A stretch of DNA of 64,000 nt from Flavobacterium sp. W4I14 (GCA_030817875.1 JAUSZU010000001.1:4712001-4776000); one strand, 5' to 3'. Shown: positions 25,882 to 35,602, numbered from the stretch's first letter. Notes: generated from the sequence alone by a model not told the origin. Numbers and translations are program-made.

Positions 25882-26316
25882 ATGTCTGAAAATTTTTACA
25901 ACAAACCCTTCAGATTTAGGTCGCTTTTCGCAGGTGATGGCCTTCAGCCAACTGACCTCGGAAAATCGATTTCGAACCACATAGAACTGATTATTTTTAC
26001 CCGTTTTGGGGAGCATCGGTTCCACAACGATTTTGGCTGTGAAATATGGGATCTCGACTTTGAGTTAATCGTGAGTGAGAGCATTTGGGAGGAAAAATTC
26101 CGCAAATCGTTGCTAAAATCCATCACCGACTATGAATTTAGGATATATAACACGGAGGTAGAAGTACGCATTACTGAGGTAGAAAATGTATACCCACTAC
26201 GTAAGATAACCGAGATTAAAAAAAAGGTAGATATTAGTGTTAGAGCGCTAATAAAAACCACAGGAGAAAAATATTTTTTCAGTACCGCTTTATTTCTTAG
26301 CCCATTATCAACTTAA
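25882..26316 (+). CDS. tssE: T6SS baseplate protein TssE (gp25-like)
   Basis: A 144-aa gp25-fold protein with the family pattern ISNHIELIIFTRFGEHRF near residues 29-46 (usual form: I..LL.T..GER.), then GCEIWD. The invariant FG near residue 42 is kept while the Glu-Arg core is altered to EHRF. TssE links the sheath to the baseplate wedge. It starts the rightward tssE-tssF pair, 27 bp before tssF. Confidence 0.88.
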   Translation: MSENFYNKPFRFRSLFAGDGLQPTDLGKSISNHIELIIFTRFGEHRFHNDFGCEIWDLDFELIVSESIWEEKFRKSLLKSITDYEFRIYNTEVEVRITEVENVYPLRKITEIKKKVDISVRALIKTTGEKYFFSTALFLSPLST

Positions 26317-26342
26317 TCTAAAACGCCCCAAATATTCTACAC

Positions 26343-28208
26343 ATGAAACCAGTTTTTTATTCATCAAAAGATGAGATCCGGAACAGAATTTTAAAAAATG
26401 CCGAAGATTTCTGGAATATTAAAGACAGCAACGACTTCGATCCGCTTGTTAAACTGATTATTGAGGCGCTAAGCAATGAGCTTTTTAATGTAGCCAATGA
26501 TGTTAAAAATTTAGAGAACAGGATCTTTGATAAGATCAGCCGTATTTTAGCCCCCGATCATTTAACTTCATCGTTACCAGCCCATGCCATTATGCACGCC
26601 AGGCCGATTGAACAACAGGACTACCTTTCTATCTATTCGCAGTTTGCATTTAAAAAGAATATTCCGCAGGAAAATGATAAGGCAAAGAAAACCGATATTT
26701 TTTTTAGCCCGTTACATACCGTAAAATTAAATAATGCATCGATAAAATACATCGTTACCGGAAATACGCTTTTTAATGTAGAACAATTGGGCAAACAGCC
26801 TTTACACAATACCCTTTCGGGCACTTCTATAGAGAAAAACACCATATACATCGGTTTTAACGGCATTAAAGACTGGATGGATTTTAATAAACTGAATTTA
26901 TTTTTCGACTGGAAAAATTATTCGGTGCCCGAAAACACTTACGATCTGCTCTCGCTGGGAAAATGGTTCTACAAAAACAACGAACTCGCCGCTTATACAG
27001 AACGTTTTATGGATGAGCCTTTAACGGGTAAGGTACAGGCACCGTTTCAGCACAAACAATTGCTTAATCTGATTAAAGCAGATGTTTTACAGTTTTACAA
27101 CAACAGGTTTATTACCTTGGGCGATCTTAACGATTTTAATATCGACGAAAGCAGGGAACTACCGCCTGAGTTTGCCAACCTATTCCAGCCGGCTGTTTTA
27201 AACCAGATCGATAATTCGGTAAAATGGCTTAAAGTAATTTTTCCCGCAGCCATAAACCAGGAAATGCTGAACGAGCTTCATATTTATATCAATGCATTCC
27301 CGGTAGTAAATAAACGGCTAAGCCAGATCAAACACCGGCTTAAAACGATGAACAATATTATCCCGATTAAAACGGAATCATTGGATCAGATGCTTGCGGT
27401 AGAAAACCTGAAGGATAATAAAGGGAAAAGTTACAACGAGATTCCATACACCAATGAGAATGAAAAAGGAGACGGATCTTTCTCGATCCGGTATGGAGGC
27501 ACGGAGCGTTTTGACACGAGAAACGCCAAAGAGTTGGTAGATTACCTTTTTGAGCTGTTACGCGATGAGAAAGCAGCTTTTACTGCTTACGGACCTGATT
27601 TTTTAAGTACGATCCTTAAAAATCTGGAACAGAATATTGCGCTTATTGAACAAAAAAGCCGCTCGGCGCTTAAAGACATTAAAGAACTACCTAGCTATAT
27701 CGTATTGAAACCGATTGGCGATGCGGATATTTTATTCCTCGATATCTGGGTTACACAAGCAGAAGAGGCCAACCACATTAATGCCGGAAGCCGTTTAGTG
27801 GTATACGATAACAATAAGGTAAATGCAGAGAGCATCTTTTTATTGAGCCAGACAAAAGGCGGCCGATCGAGATTAAATGCAACCAACCGGGTGCAGGCTT
27901 ATAAATATGGTTTAACCACGGCCGACCGGATTATTACGAAGGCTGATGTGATCAATTTTTGTCGTTACGAACTGGGCAACAAATTAAAGGGCATTACCCT
28001 GGCCAAAGGCTTGATAATGGATAATAAACCAAATGCAGGCTTTATTAAAACTACTGATATTTTGATCGAACCTGCAGATCAGCTTAACCTTAGCGGGCAG
28101 GATTGGGAAGAGCTGTTAAGTTTAACTTTGGCGAAATTAAATTTAAGAAGTACGATGAATGTGCATTATAGGATGTTGTTAAAGCCAGTGTTGTATAAAG
28201 TGATTTAA
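26343..28208 (+). CDS. tssF: T6SS baseplate protein TssF
   Basis: A 621-aa protein. The N-terminal segment has DSNDFDPLVKLIIEALSNELF and ISRILAPDHLTSSLPAHAIMHARP, the Bacteroidota TssF hallmarks. It ends in FCRYELGNKLKGITLAKG and the basic C-terminus. TssF forms the baseplate wedge with TssG. It is encoded right after tssE on the same strand; its partner tssG lies 209 bp further on but on the opposite strand, an unusual split of a normally adjacent pair. Confidence 0.88.
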   Translation: MKPVFYSSKDEIRNRILKNAEDFWNIKDSNDFDPLVKLIIEALSNELFNVANDVKNLENRIFDKISRILAPDHLTSSLPAHAIMHARPIEQQDYLSIYSQFAFKKNIPQENDKAKKTDIFFSPLHTVKLNNASIKYIVTGNTLFNVEQLGKQPLHNTLSGTSIEKNTIYIGFNGIKDWMDFNKLNLFFDWKNYSVPENTYDLLSLGKWFYKNNELAAYTERFMDEPLTGKVQAPFQHKQLLNLIKADVLQFYNNRFITLGDLNDFNIDESRELPPEFANLFQPAVLNQIDNSVKWLKVIFPAAINQEMLNELHIYINAFPVVNKRLSQIKHRLKTMNNIIPIKTESLDQMLAVENLKDNKGKSYNEIPYTNENEKGDGSFSIRYGGTERFDTRNAKELVDYLFELLRDEKAAFTAYGPDFLSTILKNLEQNIALIEQKSRSALKDIKELPSYIVLKPIGDADILFLDIWVTQAEEANHINAGSRLVVYDNNKVNAESIFLLSQTKGGRSRLNATNRVQAYKYGLTTADRIITKADVINFCRYELGNKLKGITLAKGLIMDNKPNAGFIKTTDILIEPADQLNLSGQDWEELLSLTLAKLNLRSTMNVHYRMLLKPVLYKVI

Positions 28209-28416
28209 GGTTGTGATTGGACCTGAATACCGTCATCTCGACTGGAACGAAGTGGAATGGAGAGATCTATCTGGATAGATTTAGCTTCGCTGAGCCTTCG
28301 GGTTCTCGACTGCGCTGCACTACGCTCGAAATGATGGTATTGCGAGGATAGCTATCGTAGTAAGATTGCTTCGTCGGCTGAAAAAGCCTTCTCGCAATGA
28401 CGGACTCTTGGTCTAT
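28209..28416. repeat. REP-like intergenic repeats between convergent tssF and tssG
   Basis: The segment contains the typical Bacteroidota interspersed words GTCATCTCGACTGGAACGAA, CTCGACTGCGCTGCACTACG and, inverted near the other end, TTGCTTCGTCGGCTG and CTCGCAATGACGG. The two ends can pair imperfectly, giving a long hairpin that could also end transcription of both convergent genes. Confidence 0.65.
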
Positions 28417-29355
28417 TTAAAGATATACCGTATACCCTAAATAAGCACTTTCCCCATCCTCGCTCAATATCGTTTCCTGATAATCGGGTGCGGTAAGGAG
28501 CTCTACGTTAACCTCTGCATCTACAGGGATTAAATAGCTGATGGCCATATCTAAAATGGCCTTGTTTTTTTGTCCGGGAATAAACTTAACCAGTTCCTGT
28601 GGCGAAGTTGGGCCAATATTAACATGATAAGCTTCATGTTCGGGGGTAAAGCTATCACCAATGATGGTATCAATGCCCAATGCACTTCCACCCAGCTGCA
28701 TCTGCATTTCTTCAGCAATTTTTACCGGTGCAATATTGGCTGTAGCATCCACAATGGTAAGCGGTAGGTTAAACAGTGCAGTAAGTACTTTTGATACAAA
28801 ACCGATATCATTTCTCTTTTGCTGGATTTCGGGAAGCAGGTGCATCCAGATAATGCTTTGTTCTTTGTTGAGCAAATTAAATTCATCCCATCCAAATTCA
28901 AAAATCTGACTTAAATCGGAATAGGTTGTTTTTTTATCGAGCATATTTTCATATAACTCGGTCATGATCCTTACATAATTAATTTCCGCATCAAAAGGTG
29001 TAAAAAATAACCTGGCTTCCTTTTCTTCCTCTCTCCTATCCCTGATATCTTTAATCATAGATTCCTCGTCCATACCTGCACTACCGGTTGGCGGACGGTG
29101 GAAAAGCCCCTCGGGTAGCATATCATACAATCCTTCGCGGTTGGTACTGATGCGGATGCGTTCGTGCCTTCTTTTTTCAGAATAATAAGCCGTGGTATGC
29201 TCAATATCTTTTGCAAAAGCACGTTTATCGGGGCCCAATGGGATAATTTCAATCCTATCGGCATCAATTACCTTACGTTCGATCAGGTCGGCAGCGTGGG
29301 CAACGGCCTTGTAATCTGTAAATAGTTCGTTATTAATCAAAGTTTCTTTTTTCAT
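28417..29355 (-). CDS. tssG: T6SS baseplate protein TssG
   Basis: A 312-aa protein starting MKKETLINNELFTDYKAVAHAADLIERK. DRRPT-type wording is not kept, but the RRHERIRISTNREGLYDMLPEGLFH segment (about 62-86) is the usual N-terminal TssG landmark, and the C-terminal half contains GFVSKVLTALFNLPLTI and the GPTSPQELVKFIPGQ segment typical of Bacteroidota TssG. It partners TssF in the baseplate wedge. It lies alone on the minus strand between tssF and tssN. Confidence 0.8.
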   Translation of the reverse strand: MKKETLINNELFTDYKAVAHAADLIERKVIDADRIEIIPLGPDKRAFAKDIEHTTAYYSEKRRHERIRISTNREGLYDMLPEGLFHRPPTGSAGMDEESMIKDIRDRREEEKEARLFFTPFDAEINYVRIMTELYENMLDKKTTYSDLSQIFEFGWDEFNLLNKEQSIIWMHLLPEIQQKRNDIGFVSKVLTALFNLPLTIVDATANIAPVKIAEEMQMQLGGSALGIDTIIGDSFTPEHEAYHVNIGPTSPQELVKFIPGQKNKAILDMAISYLIPVDAEVNVELLTAPDYQETILSEDGESAYLGYTVYL

Positions 29356-29437
29356 TAAACTTTAAGGCTTCATTTTTGTTATAGGTTAAATTTTTATTAC
29401 CGAAAAAATAACGATTATAATCAAATATTAAAGATAC

Positions 29438-29445
29438 TATATTTG
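29438..29445 (+). promoter_or_regulatory. -7 promoter element of tssN-tssK
   Basis: TATATTTG matches TAnnTTTG exactly, 25 bp before the tssN ATG. No clear -33 TTG lies at the expected spacing. Confidence 0.55.
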
Positions 29446-29470
29446 CAATACATCTCATCTATAAAAATTA

Positions 29471-30364
29471 ATGGACGTTCAATCATTTTTTATCCGCTTT
29501 CTCTTATTCCCGCTGATCTTCATCGTATCAACAGCGGTGCTTTCTATCATCAACAAAAAGAACCAGTTTCTCAATAACAAAAGACTTATCGTAAGTGTTC
29601 TGCTTATCGGCATTATTTTAGCTCTTCCGGGATTTTTAGGGTTCCTAAACTTTAATTTTATGCCCTGGGGCTACATTATCTGCTGTATTTTTTATCTCTT
29701 GATGGGCACGGTTTTCGTTTATCTGTTAACCAAATACTACCCTAAAGATGTACTGGAGCGCAAGGTTTTTATCTTTTTCGCCACTTTCATTTCGGCTATT
29801 TTAGCTGTTTATTTATTTCAGCTCGCCTTTAACTGGTTAAGCTCGGTAAATTTTGGATGGTTTGGTGCTGGCAGTATCACCTGCTTTTTTGTTCCGCTTA
29901 TTTTTTGGTGGGCTTATGTTTCACTGCTTGGTATCCCTTCAGAAATCTACAAGATCTGGAAATATCCTGATACTCCTTTAGACATCAACATGGATCACGT
30001 AGATTTTAACCGTTTATTGGTACTGGAGCTGGAGCTTTACAAAAAAAGCAGCGATCCCGAACCTTTAAAAGTAAAGGTAAAAGCTGTAGAGAACATGAAC
30101 TTCGGTATCTGGTTCCACAAGTTTATTGATGATTACAATTTAAAATTCGCCAAAAGCCCTGTAGAATTCAGGGGCGACGATATGGAAAATTATAAATGGA
30201 TTTTCTTTATCAAAACTTCTTTTTTTAAACGCAATATTTTCATCGATCCGGATCTCGACATTATCGAAAATGGCATTACCGAAAAAATGACGATTTATGC
30301 TAAACGGGTATCTGAAAACGTGAACAAAGCCAATGAAGTTGGAGAAAGTGCTATCTTTATCTAA
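29471..30364 (+). CDS. tssN: T6SSiii inner-membrane protein TssN
   Basis: A 297-aa protein. Residues 1-160 contain five hydrophobic helices (near 7-25, 38-55, 60-85, 98-118 and 130-155), and residues 165-297 form a soluble cytosolic domain with DINMDHVDFNRLLVLELELYKK and IWFHKFIDDYN. This topology and the neighbouring tssK match TssN of Bacteroidota T6SSiii, a membrane anchor of the alternative trans-envelope complex. It starts a rightward pair with tssK, 22 bp apart. Confidence 0.88.
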   Translation: MDVQSFFIRFLLFPLIFIVSTAVLSIINKKNQFLNNKRLIVSVLLIGIILALPGFLGFLNFNFMPWGYIICCIFYLLMGTVFVYLLTKYYPKDVLERKVFIFFATFISAILAVYLFQLAFNWLSSVNFGWFGAGSITCFFVPLIFWWAYVSLLGIPSEIYKIWKYPDTPLDINMDHVDFNRLLVLELELYKKSSDPEPLKVKVKAVENMNFGIWFHKFIDDYNLKFAKSPVEFRGDDMENYKWIFFIKTSFFKRNIFIDPDLDIIENGITEKMTIYAKRVSENVNKANEVGESAIFI

Positions 30365-30386
30365 TCTATAATTAAAAACATCTACC

Positions 30387-31526
30387 ATGATAAAGCCGCT
30401 AAAATATAAATCCATTAACTGGATTAATGGCATGAAGCTTTCCAGTGATCATTTTACATTAAGTGATCTTTATTTGCAGGACTTTGTACGCGATGCCGCC
30501 TCTTTACATTTAAACAATAGTAATTACGGATTTTTACCCCCTTTTGCTGGTTATAAAAGTTCTCACGATATCGAAATTATCGAAAAAGCAACCAACCATA
30601 TCGAGGTAAGGGTAAGATACTGTAATGCCATTACACCCGAAGGCTGCCACATTGATATTGTACAATCGGATAATATGGATACGCTGGTACACAACCACTA
30701 TTTTGGCCAGTCAGAACCGCGTAACTATGTGATTTTATTAGTGGTAAGTCCGTTTAACCGTATACCAACAGGCACACCAAACCCTGAAGAAAATCCGATC
30801 CGTTACCCTGAACTTGCCAAAAGTTATGCTATTGCGGTTTTACCGGAGAGCGAGGTGGGTTCGCAAACAGCAGATAGTTATTTCTTAACCATCGGGCAGG
30901 TTTACTACGAAAATGGCAGGTTATCGATCAACAACAGTTATATACCGCCCAGCTCAACCATAACAAGTCATCCAGCCCTGATTAGATACTATGAATCTTT
31001 TAGTGTTTTACTAAATGATTTACAGCTGGCGGCTTTTAAAATTATCGACAAAACAGGAGGAAGGGACAACATTACGCCGCTAGGCAAGAACATCCGCTTA
31101 ATTTCAGAGAAAATTGTAGATTACATTGCAGGTTTATTTTACGAGTACAGAAACATTGCACACCGCGAATCGCCAGCAGTTTTAGTAGGTTATTTCTCCA
31201 GCTTGGCGCACATTTTTTTTACCGCCATTAAACTGATTGATCCCCGCGAAAGAGAAGAACTACTGAAGTATTTTTACGAATGGAAAGATGTAACCCCAGG
31301 GAACTTTGAAGAGCTTTTAGCCAAAACCATTGAACTGGTTTACGATCATAAACAAATTAACAACAGCATGCTAATGGCCAATGAATTTATGAATGTATTG
31401 GTAGCGCTTTGGAATAAATTGAGTGGATTAGAATATATTGGCCAGCGCAAAGAAAATATTGTGGTTGCCGAACAGCAAGTTGTACAGCAGGTACAGGCCA
31501 GAAAAACCTGGACATTACTGGATTAA
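30387..31526 (+). CDS. tssK: T6SS baseplate protein TssK
   Basis: A 379-aa protein with the TssK start: a short Lys-rich beginning, then INWINGMKLSSDHFTLSDLYLQDFVRD, corresponding to W..G..L...HFQ in other TssK proteins. HPALIRYYESFSVLLNDLQ near residue 195 starts the helical middle domain. TssK connects the baseplate to the membrane complex, here presumably TssN. It is followed by a strong terminator at 31558. Confidence 0.88.
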   Translation: MIKPLKYKSINWINGMKLSSDHFTLSDLYLQDFVRDAASLHLNNSNYGFLPPFAGYKSSHDIEIIEKATNHIEVRVRYCNAITPEGCHIDIVQSDNMDTLVHNHYFGQSEPRNYVILLVVSPFNRIPTGTPNPEENPIRYPELAKSYAIAVLPESEVGSQTADSYFLTIGQVYYENGRLSINNSYIPPSSTITSHPALIRYYESFSVLLNDLQLAAFKIIDKTGGRDNITPLGKNIRLISEKIVDYIAGLFYEYRNIAHRESPAVLVGYFSSLAHIFFTAIKLIDPREREELLKYFYEWKDVTPGNFEELLAKTIELVYDHKQINNSMLMANEFMNVLVALWNKLSGLEYIGQRKENIVVAEQQVVQQVQARKTWTLLD

Positions 31527-31557
31527 AATTATTTCTCGGAGTAAATTAATAATGAAG

Positions 31558-31590
31558 CTGTACCAACAACAACTGGGTACAGTTTTTTTT
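31558..31590 (+). terminator. Rho-independent terminator after tssK
   Basis: CTGTACC (31558-31564) pairs with GGTACAG (31576-31582), followed directly by eight T residues. It closes the tssN-tssK transcript 32 bp after the stop codon. Confidence 0.9.
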
Positions 31591-32239
31591 ATTCTTATCA
31601 GTTAAAAATTAACCAGGGCTTCGTCATAATAATAACCACCAAGGGTCGTCAGTCTGTCCAAAGGACTCCTGTTGAGAGCGTAGTCGACGACTTCTTGAGA
31701 TTGATAATCATCACAAATAAATGCCCTTCGACTACGCTACCATTGACGTTATTTTACAAATCATTTTTAATCAACATTTTAATTACTTTCGCATTTCCAT
31801 CCAGCTAGGCCATAGCACGGCATCCCCGTTCTACTTAAATCGGCCTAACAAATTTTTGGGAATCCACAGGCCAAGCCCATGCAGAAACTTCAATACAAAA
31901 ATTTTCAGCCGACACTTTTGTTTCTTTTGGTGCCAAAAGAAAACGGCCTGTCCGGCCAGGACGAATAAAACACCCCGTCCTGCGGACACCCCTCTAAAAG
32001 AGGGGAATTATATAACGCCTGATATTTCAACGTCATTTATATTGATCTTTATGAAAAAAATTACCCCCTCAGGGTGACATCTTTTTGAAATTTATCCCTT
32101 AACTTAAAGCGTAGTAATTCCTAAAAATATTAATATTATTGACGGCACACAATACCAATAAGGTGCGTCCGTCGTAGTCGATTGTTTATATTTATATATA
32201 GGAATCAGGGCAATCCAACTTCCACTTTCGGAATGAATC
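31591..32239. repeat. Intergenic repeats downstream of tssK
   Basis: About 650 bp without a supported gene. At 31620-31760 there are REP-like words (GTCGTCAGTCTGTCCAAAGG and CTTCGACTACGCTACCATTG) in a loose inverted arrangement. At 31910-32020 comes another typical element with TTTTGGTGCCAAAAG, a perfect dyad, and CCCCTCTAAAAGAGGGG, another dyad. Both kinds occur widely between genes in this group of organisms. Confidence 0.6.
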
Positions 32240-32659
32240 TTAATCGAAAGCAATCTGCTGCGGGCCTGAAATTTTAGCGATGTGACATGCGCACTTGCCG
32301 CCACTTACTTTAATTACAACAGATTTAGTTTGATCGGTTTCTACAGAGGTACCAGTAATTTTCAGATCATCTCCCTGTTCTGACAGACCAGGTTTGTTAT
32401 TATCATCAACGATAATAAATACGCCTTTTATGGTACTTGTATAAATACTCGAATTAGCCCTTACCCGCTCTCCTGTTCTTTGGTTGATTACATTAAAATC
32501 TTTTACTTCAGCGCCAGCGCCTTTATTGTCTACAAATTTTAACACTATCGAGGCAAATTCTTCAGTACACATTTTCTCCCCACAATCAGAGGTCGTTTTA
32601 TTTTTTTTACAGGTTAGAAGGGCAACTCCCATCAATAATACAAGTGCTATTTTTTTCAT
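32240..32659 (-). CDS. Small lipoprotein of unknown function
   Basis: A 139-aa lipoprotein. MKKIALVLLMGVALLTCKKNK has a lipobox (LLTC, Cys 17). The mature part is beta-rich and carries several further Cys residues (DCGEKMC near the start, GGKCACH near the end), suggesting disulfides in the periplasm. I do not recognise the family. It is adjacent to the T6SS locus but divided from it by 700 bp of repeats, so I would not assign it to the system; the missing TssQ lipoprotein makes it worth a check. Confidence 0.7.
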   Translation of the reverse strand: MKKIALVLLMGVALLTCKKNKTTSDCGEKMCTEEFASIVLKFVDNKGAGAEVKDFNVINQRTGERVRANSSIYTSTIKGVFIIVDDNNKPGLSEQGDDLKITGTSVETDQTKSVVIKVSGGKCACHIAKISGPQQIAFD

Positions 32660-32803
32660 CGTCTATCTGGTTTTTAATGAAAAACGACAAAGCGCATTAA
32701 AACGCTACAAAAGCATCGACTTTGGAAAGTTATAATAACCAAAAGCCTTAACTTGAAAAGCTTAGGCATCTGTGTAGAATGGACGAGGGTACAACAGAAT
32801 TAT

Positions 32804-33805
32804 TTACTTCATTTTTATTACCACTTTCCCTTTGGCGCGACCACTTTCTACATAAGCTATTGCTTCATTGACCGATTGGAAGGGAAAAATTTTGTTGATC
32901 ACAGGTTTAATAGCCCCGGCATTTATAAGCGTCGTAATTTCATTTAACTGCGTTCCGCTAGCCCTCATAAACAGAAAGGAAAAATCCACATTCAGCCTTT
33001 TTGCTTTCTTCCTTACCTTCGAGCTCAACAGGCGCATAACCAGTTTCACAAACCAGGAGGCACCGATTTGTTCCGCAAAATCCGGATCGGGAGGACCAGA
33101 GATCGAGATGAGCTTTCCACCTGTTTTTAATACCTGTAGCGACTTTTCAAGCGTTAATCCGTCCTGGCTATTTAAAACCAGATCGTAATCATTCAGAACT
33201 TTCTCAAAGCCATCCTTTTTATAGTCTATAACCACATCCGCACCGAGACTTTTTACCAGTTCTATGTTGGTTGTACCTGTAGTTGTAGCCACAGTAGCCC
33301 CCAGATATTTAGCCAACTGAATGGCAAATGTGCCCACACCGCCTGAGCCAGCCTGAATGAAAACCCGCTCTCCTTTTTGCAGCTGCCCTTTTTCAATGAG
33401 TGCCTGCCAGGCAGTAAGGCCCACGAGTGGGATGGATGCCGCTTCTTCCATGGTAAGTTCTGCAGGCTTTATTGCCAAATCAGCCTCATTAACGGCAATG
33501 AATTCTGCAAAAGTTCCGATACGATGATCTGCGGGCCGGGCATAAACATGGTCTCCAACCTGAAACTTTTGCACCTGCGCACCAACCTTAGTTATTATAC
33601 CGGCCAGGTCATGCCCCAGAATAAATGGGGTTTTATAAGGCAAAAAAAGTTTGAACTCCCCTTTCCTTATTTTGGAATCGAGAAGGTTTATGCCGGCAGC
33701 GTATACTTCTACCAAAACTTCATCAGCTTGCAATACTGGAATAGGTACATTTTCAATCTTACCGCCATCCTTGCTTTTGTATTTGTCTATTATAAATGCT
33801 TTCAT
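32804..33805 (-). CDS. Zinc-independent MDR oxidoreductase (quinone-reductase type)
   Basis: A 333-aa medium-chain dehydrogenase/reductase. The N-terminal GroES-like domain has GHDLAGIITKVG near residue 65, and the Rossmann domain has VFIQAGSGGVGTFAIQLAKYLGA near 145-168, the AxxGxxG-type NADPH-binding loop of quinone oxidoreductases. The structural Cys cluster of alcohol dehydrogenases is absent, so no zinc is expected. Predicted reaction: NADPH-dependent reduction of quinones or enones. It precedes no gene closely on its strand; the two SDRs and TetR gene upstream at 33861-36193 run in the same direction and are probably one operon with it. Confidence 0.85.
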   Translation of the reverse strand: MKAFIIDKYKSKDGGKIENVPIPVLQADEVLVEVYAAGINLLDSKIRKGEFKLFLPYKTPFILGHDLAGIITKVGAQVQKFQVGDHVYARPADHRIGTFAEFIAVNEADLAIKPAELTMEEAASIPLVGLTAWQALIEKGQLQKGERVFIQAGSGGVGTFAIQLAKYLGATVATTTGTTNIELVKSLGADVVIDYKKDGFEKVLNDYDLVLNSQDGLTLEKSLQVLKTGGKLISISGPPDPDFAEQIGASWFVKLVMRLLSSKVRKKAKRLNVDFSFLFMRASGTQLNEITTLINAGAIKPVINKIFPFQSVNEAIAYVESGRAKGKVVIKMK

Positions 33806-33860
33806 ATTCTTGTATATTATTAACCACCAGCACGATATGGTAGAATTTATGAAGTGATTT

Positions 33861-34628
33861 TTATTGCGATATTACTTTATAACTTTTCTTAGGATTAGCC
33901 AGATTAAAAACCATTTTTGGAAAAAGCCGGTTAAGTATATACACTACTTTAGTATCACCTATACGGATCGTGAGCTTGTCTTTTTGAAGGCCGGCAATAA
34001 AATCTTTCACCATATCTGCCGCGCTCATTTTTTTTCCGTTCATGTCGGTGGTCATTTCTGTTGCCACCAGTGGAGGTAAAAGTTCAAAAACCTTTACACT
34101 GCTGTTCAAAATCTGAAGGTGTTTTCTAAGCGATCTGGTGTAAAACTGCAGCGCTACTTTAGAGGCTGAATAAGTTGCTTCCAGTAATGACGGAACATAA
34201 CTAAGTAAGGAGGTTGTGTTGATGATTGCGCTTTCTCTCCTTGATTTCAGCATATCTATGAAAAGATTGTTAAGCCGGATCACTCCAAGGTAATTGACGT
34301 TTATTTCGTAGGCAGCATCTTTAAAATGCCTTTCGTCTGCCGATCCAAGATTGATTGGATCAGTTAAAACACCTGCATTGTTGTACAATATATCGATACC
34401 GCCCAGTTGCTGCACCTGGTTAAAAAGCTTTTGTGCATCATCGGCTTCTGACACATCACTTTTAATGGCTATGATTGCCGGATATAGCTTCTTGGCATCA
34501 TCTAGTTTTCCTTGGTTTCTGCCAATAATGATTACGCTGGCTCCTTCAGCCAAAAATTGTTTTGCTGCTTCCAGCCCGATACCTGATGCCCCGCCGGTGA
34601 TCAATACCGTTTTTCCTTTTATTTGCAT
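33861..34628 (-). CDS. Classical SDR family oxidoreductase
   Basis: A 255-aa short-chain dehydrogenase. The TGGASGIG coenzyme loop is at residues 11-18, NNAG near 85, the catalytic Ser in INTTSLLSYVP near 140 and YSASK (Tyr-x-x-x-Lys) near 153. It looks like the DltE-like subgroup. The substrate is unknown. It lies 23 bp downstream of another SDR gene and is transcribed in the same direction, downstream of the TetR gene with its four operator copies. Confidence 0.88.
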   Translation of the reverse strand: MQIKGKTVLITGGASGIGLEAAKQFLAEGASVIIIGRNQGKLDDAKKLYPAIIAIKSDVSEADDAQKLFNQVQQLGGIDILYNNAGVLTDPINLGSADERHFKDAAYEINVNYLGVIRLNNLFIDMLKSRRESAIINTTSLLSYVPSLLEATYSASKVALQFYTRSLRKHLQILNSSVKVFELLPPLVATEMTTDMNGKKMSAADMVKDFIAGLQKDKLTIRIGDTKVVYILNRLFPKMVFNLANPKKSYKVISQ

Positions 34629-34651
34629 GATTATTATTTCTAATGGTAATT

Positions 34652-35464
34652 TTATTTTGAAGCATTTACAGATTTCAGAATGGATTTTTCGAAAACCTTA
34701 TAAACGAAATGCTGAAGCAGCAGTACGATTGATGATCCTTTTCCGACAGGGTAACTAAACTTTGGATTCTTTTCCTTTACTGTTTGCAATAAAGTCGCGA
34801 TAACCGGTGCAGGATCAGGTGCATTATCAAATGTACTTTTAGTATAGGCGGTTACCTTTTGCCTGAAGGTATCATAGGCTGGGATCGTTCCTGTAGCAAC
34901 AGTTCCACTTTCACCGATATTGGTTTTAAAACTCATCGGCTCAACCATTACTACCTTGATGTTAAACTGGTTCAATTCAAAACGCAATGATTTAAAATAA
35001 CCTTCGAGCGCATGTTTGGAAGCCGCATAATAGGACACATTTGGAAGACCCACTAAGCCCAGCAAAGAACCGAGGGTGATTATTTTTCCATGGTTTTGCT
35101 TTCTTAAGTAGGGCAGCAACGCGTTGGTTAATTTGATCGTTCCCCAAAAATTGGTTTCAAACTGCCGCCTGCCTAATTCAATGGGCGTTTCCTCCGCAAG
35201 TCCATTTACAAGGTAACCAGCATTGTTAACCAACACATCCAACCGTTTAATCTGACTGAAGAGCAACTGACCAAAAGATGTTATAGAGCGGTCATCATTC
35301 AGGTCTAAAGGCAGTAACTTATATGGCAGTTTTGCCTGGTATTTTTCGGGGTTTCGGCTGGTTCCGATCACCTGGTATCCATTTTCGTGGAGCCTGCTGG
35401 CAACAAGCAGCCCAATGCCTGATGAAGCACCTGTAACTAAAACCGTTTTTTGTTTTGATTCCAT
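34652..35464 (-). CDS. Classical SDR family oxidoreductase
   Basis: A 270-aa SDR. TGASSGIG is at residues 11-18, NNAGYL near 82, the catalytic segment ITLGSLLGLVGLPNVSYYAASKHALEGY near 133 has the Tyr-x-x-x-Lys pair, and PMSFKTNI follows. The organisation resembles SDRs that act on ketones or steroids. Upstream lies an operator word ACTTTTTAGTATAT at 35481-35494, 17 bp before the ATG, so the TetR protein encoded at 35603 probably represses it. Confidence 0.88.
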   Translation of the reverse strand: MESKQKTVLVTGASSGIGLLVASRLHENGYQVIGTSRNPEKYQAKLPYKLLPLDLNDDRSITSFGQLLFSQIKRLDVLVNNAGYLVNGLAEETPIELGRRQFETNFWGTIKLTNALLPYLRKQNHGKIITLGSLLGLVGLPNVSYYAASKHALEGYFKSLRFELNQFNIKVVMVEPMSFKTNIGESGTVATGTIPAYDTFRQKVTAYTKSTFDNAPDPAPVIATLLQTVKEKNPKFSYPVGKGSSIVLLLQHFVYKVFEKSILKSVNASK

Positions 35465-35480
35465 ATTTTCCTTTTTATAG

Positions 35481-35494
35481 ACTTTTTAGTATAT
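35481..35494 (+). promoter_or_regulatory. TetR operator copy A (SDR promoter)
   Basis: ACTTTTTAGTATAT, one of four exact copies of a 14-bp word around this TetR gene. It lies just before the SDR start and would block transcription of the SDR-SDR-MDR series. Confidence 0.65.
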
Positions 35495-35572
35495 TTTTAT
35501 GTACAGTTTTTCATTTAATTTAAAATGCGAAATGGTATTATGTTTTTTTAATAGTTAAATATCAAAAAAAAG

Positions 35573-35586
35573 ACTTTTTAGTATAT
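35573..35586 (+). promoter_or_regulatory. TetR operator copy B
   Basis: A second exact copy of ACTTTTTAGTATAT, 92 bp from copy A, in the space between the TetR gene's stop and the SDR promoter. Confidence 0.6.
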
Positions 35587-35602
35587 TCTTAATGAAAAAA
35601 AA

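Noticed and set aside
32240..32659. 139-aa lipoprotein as the missing TssQ
   Set aside because: Only lipoprotein status and rough proximity support it; 700 bp of repeats separate it from tssK and no shared motif is seen.
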